Shown: piece by piece, positions 62,419 to 64,000 of the stretch
Numbering within the stretch: the stretch's first letter is position 1
Layout of the letters: each line of letters begins with the position of its first letter
Source: Pigmentiphaga kullae
GTDB taxonomy: Bacteria; Pseudomonadota; Gammaproteobacteria; Burkholderiales; Burkholderiaceae_B
NCBI RefSeq assembly: GCF_004216695.1
Contig: NZ_SGXC01000003.1
Coordinates: 806,001-870,000 of the forward strand
Direction of reading: 5' to 3'
Length of the DNA: 64,000 nucleotides
Program-made: the position numbers and the translations under genes
Notes under the pieces: model-generated
What the model was told of the DNA's origin: nothing
The model's input: only the letters and a program-made list of their open reading frames with translations
The model's database searches: none

Positions 62419-63971
62419 TCCTGATCCTCCGGTTCGTGGTGGGGGGATTTGCCTCCCGGCAGGGACAGGGTGGGGGGATTCAACGGTATCGAAATCATGA
62501 GTGTGGTTCCTCGGAAAGGCGGCGTGCCCGTCTGGGGCGAGCCGCCTATGTCCATCCAGCCGCCCAGGCCGTGGACGCGTTCCATCATGCCGCGCAGGCC
62601 GAACGAGGTGCGCTTGCGCAGTGCATCGGACGACAGGCCGATGCCGTTGTCGCGGACTTCCAGGCTGAGCGTGCTGTCGTCGGCGAAGAGGTCGACGTCC
62701 ACGCGCGTGGCTTGCGCGTGCTTGAACACGTTGGTCAGCGCTTCCTGGAAGATGCGGAAGACGGCGATGGATTGTTCCAGTTCGAGCGCGAGGTCGTCCT
62801 GGTTGGTATGGACGTTGACGGTGATGCCCGTGTGCTGCGCGAAATCGCGCGCCTGCCACTCGATCGCGGCGACGATGCCGAAATCGAGCACCGGCGGCCG
62901 CATGGCACGGGCGATGCGGGAAATGGCCTCGCCCAGCGAGGCGACCATCTGTTCGGCTTCGTCCAGCAGTTGCGCCGTTTCCTTTTCGCGGGAACGGCGG
63001 CGGGCCAGCGCGAGGTCGGCGCGTATCCGCGTGACCAGGGCGCCCAGGTCGTCGTGGATCTCGCGCGCGAGTTCGGCCCGTTCGTTTTCCCGCAAGCGCT
63101 CGGTGTGGCGGGAGAGTTCGCGCAACTGGCTTTCGGAGCGGCTGAGTTCGGCCTGCGCGTGGGCCAGGTGGGTGACGTCGGACAGCGCGACCACGCAGCC
63201 CGAAGGCGGAGAGCCGCTGAGCGGGCTGGCCGACACCAGCAGTTCGCGGTTTTCCCCCTTGGTTTCTATGCTGAACGGCAGGCCGCGTACTTCGGTGCCG
63301 TCCAGCGCGGGCGCGATCAGCGTCAGCAGCTTCCAGGTGTCGGGCTGCGAGGGCAGGGCGAATGAACGGGACAGCGTGTCGGCCGAACCCAGTCCGGTCA
63401 GGTCTTCGCAGGCCGGGCTCCACATGGTGACGGTGCGTTCGCGCGAGATGGCGAACAGCGCGACCGGCGTGGCCGAGAAGACGGCGTTCAACTGGTCGTG
63501 GGCCGAGGCCAGCGCCGTCTCGGCCCGCTGCCGCTGGTCGCGGGTCTGCACTTCGCGCAGGCCGCGTTCCAGCGCGGGGGGGAGCCGGCGCATGTTGTTC
63601 TTCATCACGTAGTCGTCGGCGCCGGCCCGCATCGCCTCGACCGCGGTTTCTTCGCCGATGGCGCCCGACACGATCAGGAAGGGGCCGCGGAAACCCACTT
63701 CCTTGGCCACCTTCAGCGCGCGCAGGCCGCTGAAGGTGGGCAGGGAGTGATCGCTGATGATGGCGTCCCACGTGCGTTCGGCCAGGGCCTGCCGCATGGT
63801 GGCTTCCGTGTCGACGCATTGGGCGGTGACATTCAGCCCCGCGTCGACCAGCACGGCGCGCATCAACGTGAAATCGGCCAGCGAATCCTCGATGAAGAGG
63901 ATGGCGAGCTGGGCAGCCTCGCGCGCGTCGGCGCCCAGTCCGGCCGAAGCCTGGCCGGGCGCCGTCGTCAT
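62415..63971 (-). CDS. Cytoplasmic NarX-type histidine kinase with N-terminal receiver and PAS domains
   Basis: A 518-residue kinase without membrane segments. The N-terminal receiver (residues ~22-140) has ILFIEDSLADFTLMRAVLV, Asp74 in WDAIISDHSLPTFSGL and DDYVMKNNM. A PAS domain covers ~155-275 (NAVFSATPVALFAISRERTV). The HisKA_3 dimerisation domain has His306 in AELAREIHDDLGALVTRI. The ATPase has FQEALTNVFKHAQATRVDVD, VRDNGIGLS and FGLRGMMERVHGLGG. It would phosphorylate the overlapping NarL-type regulator; the receiver suggests an additional upstream input. Only 29 bases of its upstream region are in the window. Confidence 0.88.
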   Translation of the reverse strand: MTTAPGQASAGLGADAREAAQLAILFIEDSLADFTLMRAVLVDAGLNVTAQCVDTEATMRQALAERTWDAIISDHSLPTFSGLRALKVAKEVGFRGPFLIVSGAIGEETAVEAMRAGADDYVMKNNMRRLPPALERGLREVQTRDQRQRAETALASAHDQLNAVFSATPVALFAISRERTVTMWSPACEDLTGLGSADTLSRSFALPSQPDTWKLLTLIAPALDGTEVRGLPFSIETKGENRELLVSASPLSGSPPSGCVVALSDVTHLAHAQAELSRSESQLRELSRHTERLRENERAELAREIHDDLGALVTRIRADLALARRRSREKETAQLLDEAEQMVASLGEAISRIARAMRPPVLDFGIVAAIEWQARDFAQHTGITVNVHTNQDDLALELEQSIAVFRIFQEALTNVFKHAQATRVDVDLFADDSTLSLEVRDNGIGLSSDALRKRTSFGLRGMMERVHGLGGWMDIGGSPQTGTPPFRGTTLMISIPLNPPTLSLPGGKSPHHEPEDQE

Positions 63972-64000
63972 GAAGCGAGGCAGCCCGGCCGATGCGGGGC

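Overview
The window is one contiguous stretch of high-GC chromosome from a betaproteobacterium. Gene content and order (FlhDC-controlled flagellar cluster, TRAP-type uptake operon, tonB-exbB-exbD, zeta-class GST) point to the Alcaligenaceae, Bordetella/Achromobacter-like; this is an inference from protein families, not from a 16S gene. I saw no transposase, prophage, integrase or CRISPR array.

Layout. (1) 1-133: start of rpmB (minus) with its own promoter; 134-586 is a non-coding divergent region that also carries a perfect 18-bp palindrome ahead of a TetR regulator. (2) 587-7117: a plus-strand catabolic operon: TetR regulator, DctP-DctQ-DctM TRAP transporter, cyclase-family metal hydrolase, beta-keto acid cleavage enzyme and SMP-30-type lactonase. 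It probably imports and degrades a carboxylate whose identity I cannot tell. (3) 7121-11716: housekeeping genes radC, fkpB-ispH, maiA, tRNA-Thr(CGU), a two-gene operon of small unknown proteins, and a tandem UspA protein behind an FNR/ANR-like box. (4) 11776-16045: a candidate Fur site, tonB-exbB-exbD, and a TctDE-like two-component pair.

(5) 16067-60566: about 44 kb of flagellar genes. Minus strand: fliR-Q-P-O-N-M-L-K-J-I-H-G-F. fliE stands alone on plus. Minus again: an orphan FlhB C-terminal protein, a second FliK-like protein, fliT-S-D, flaG, fliC, and a PAS histidine kinase. Plus strand: master regulators flhD-flhC, motA-motB, cheV-cheY-cheZ-cheA, flhB-flhA-flhF and fliA. Minus: flgN-flgM-flgA. 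Plus: flgB to flgL. The hierarchy is readable: FlhDC at the top, FliA (sigma-28) and its antagonist FlgM in the middle, and sigma-28 promoter motifs ahead of fliC, flaG-fliD, flgM-flgN and flgK-flgL. (6) 60637-63971: a receiver-HATPase protein downstream of flgL, convergent with a NarL-type regulator and a cytoplasmic kinase carrying an N-terminal receiver.

The most unusual non-genic signal is a family of about 80-bp structured repeats between fliG and fliF, between flhC and motA, and as an inverted pair at 61529-61777. Their stems differ by compensating base pairs while loops and bulges stay fixed, so the folded form appears to be maintained. Other departures from a standard flagellar cluster are a che set without cheW, cheR, cheB or a receptor, a CheA without a visible CheY-binding domain, flhF without flhG, and a stand-alone FlhB C-terminal domain next to a second FliK.
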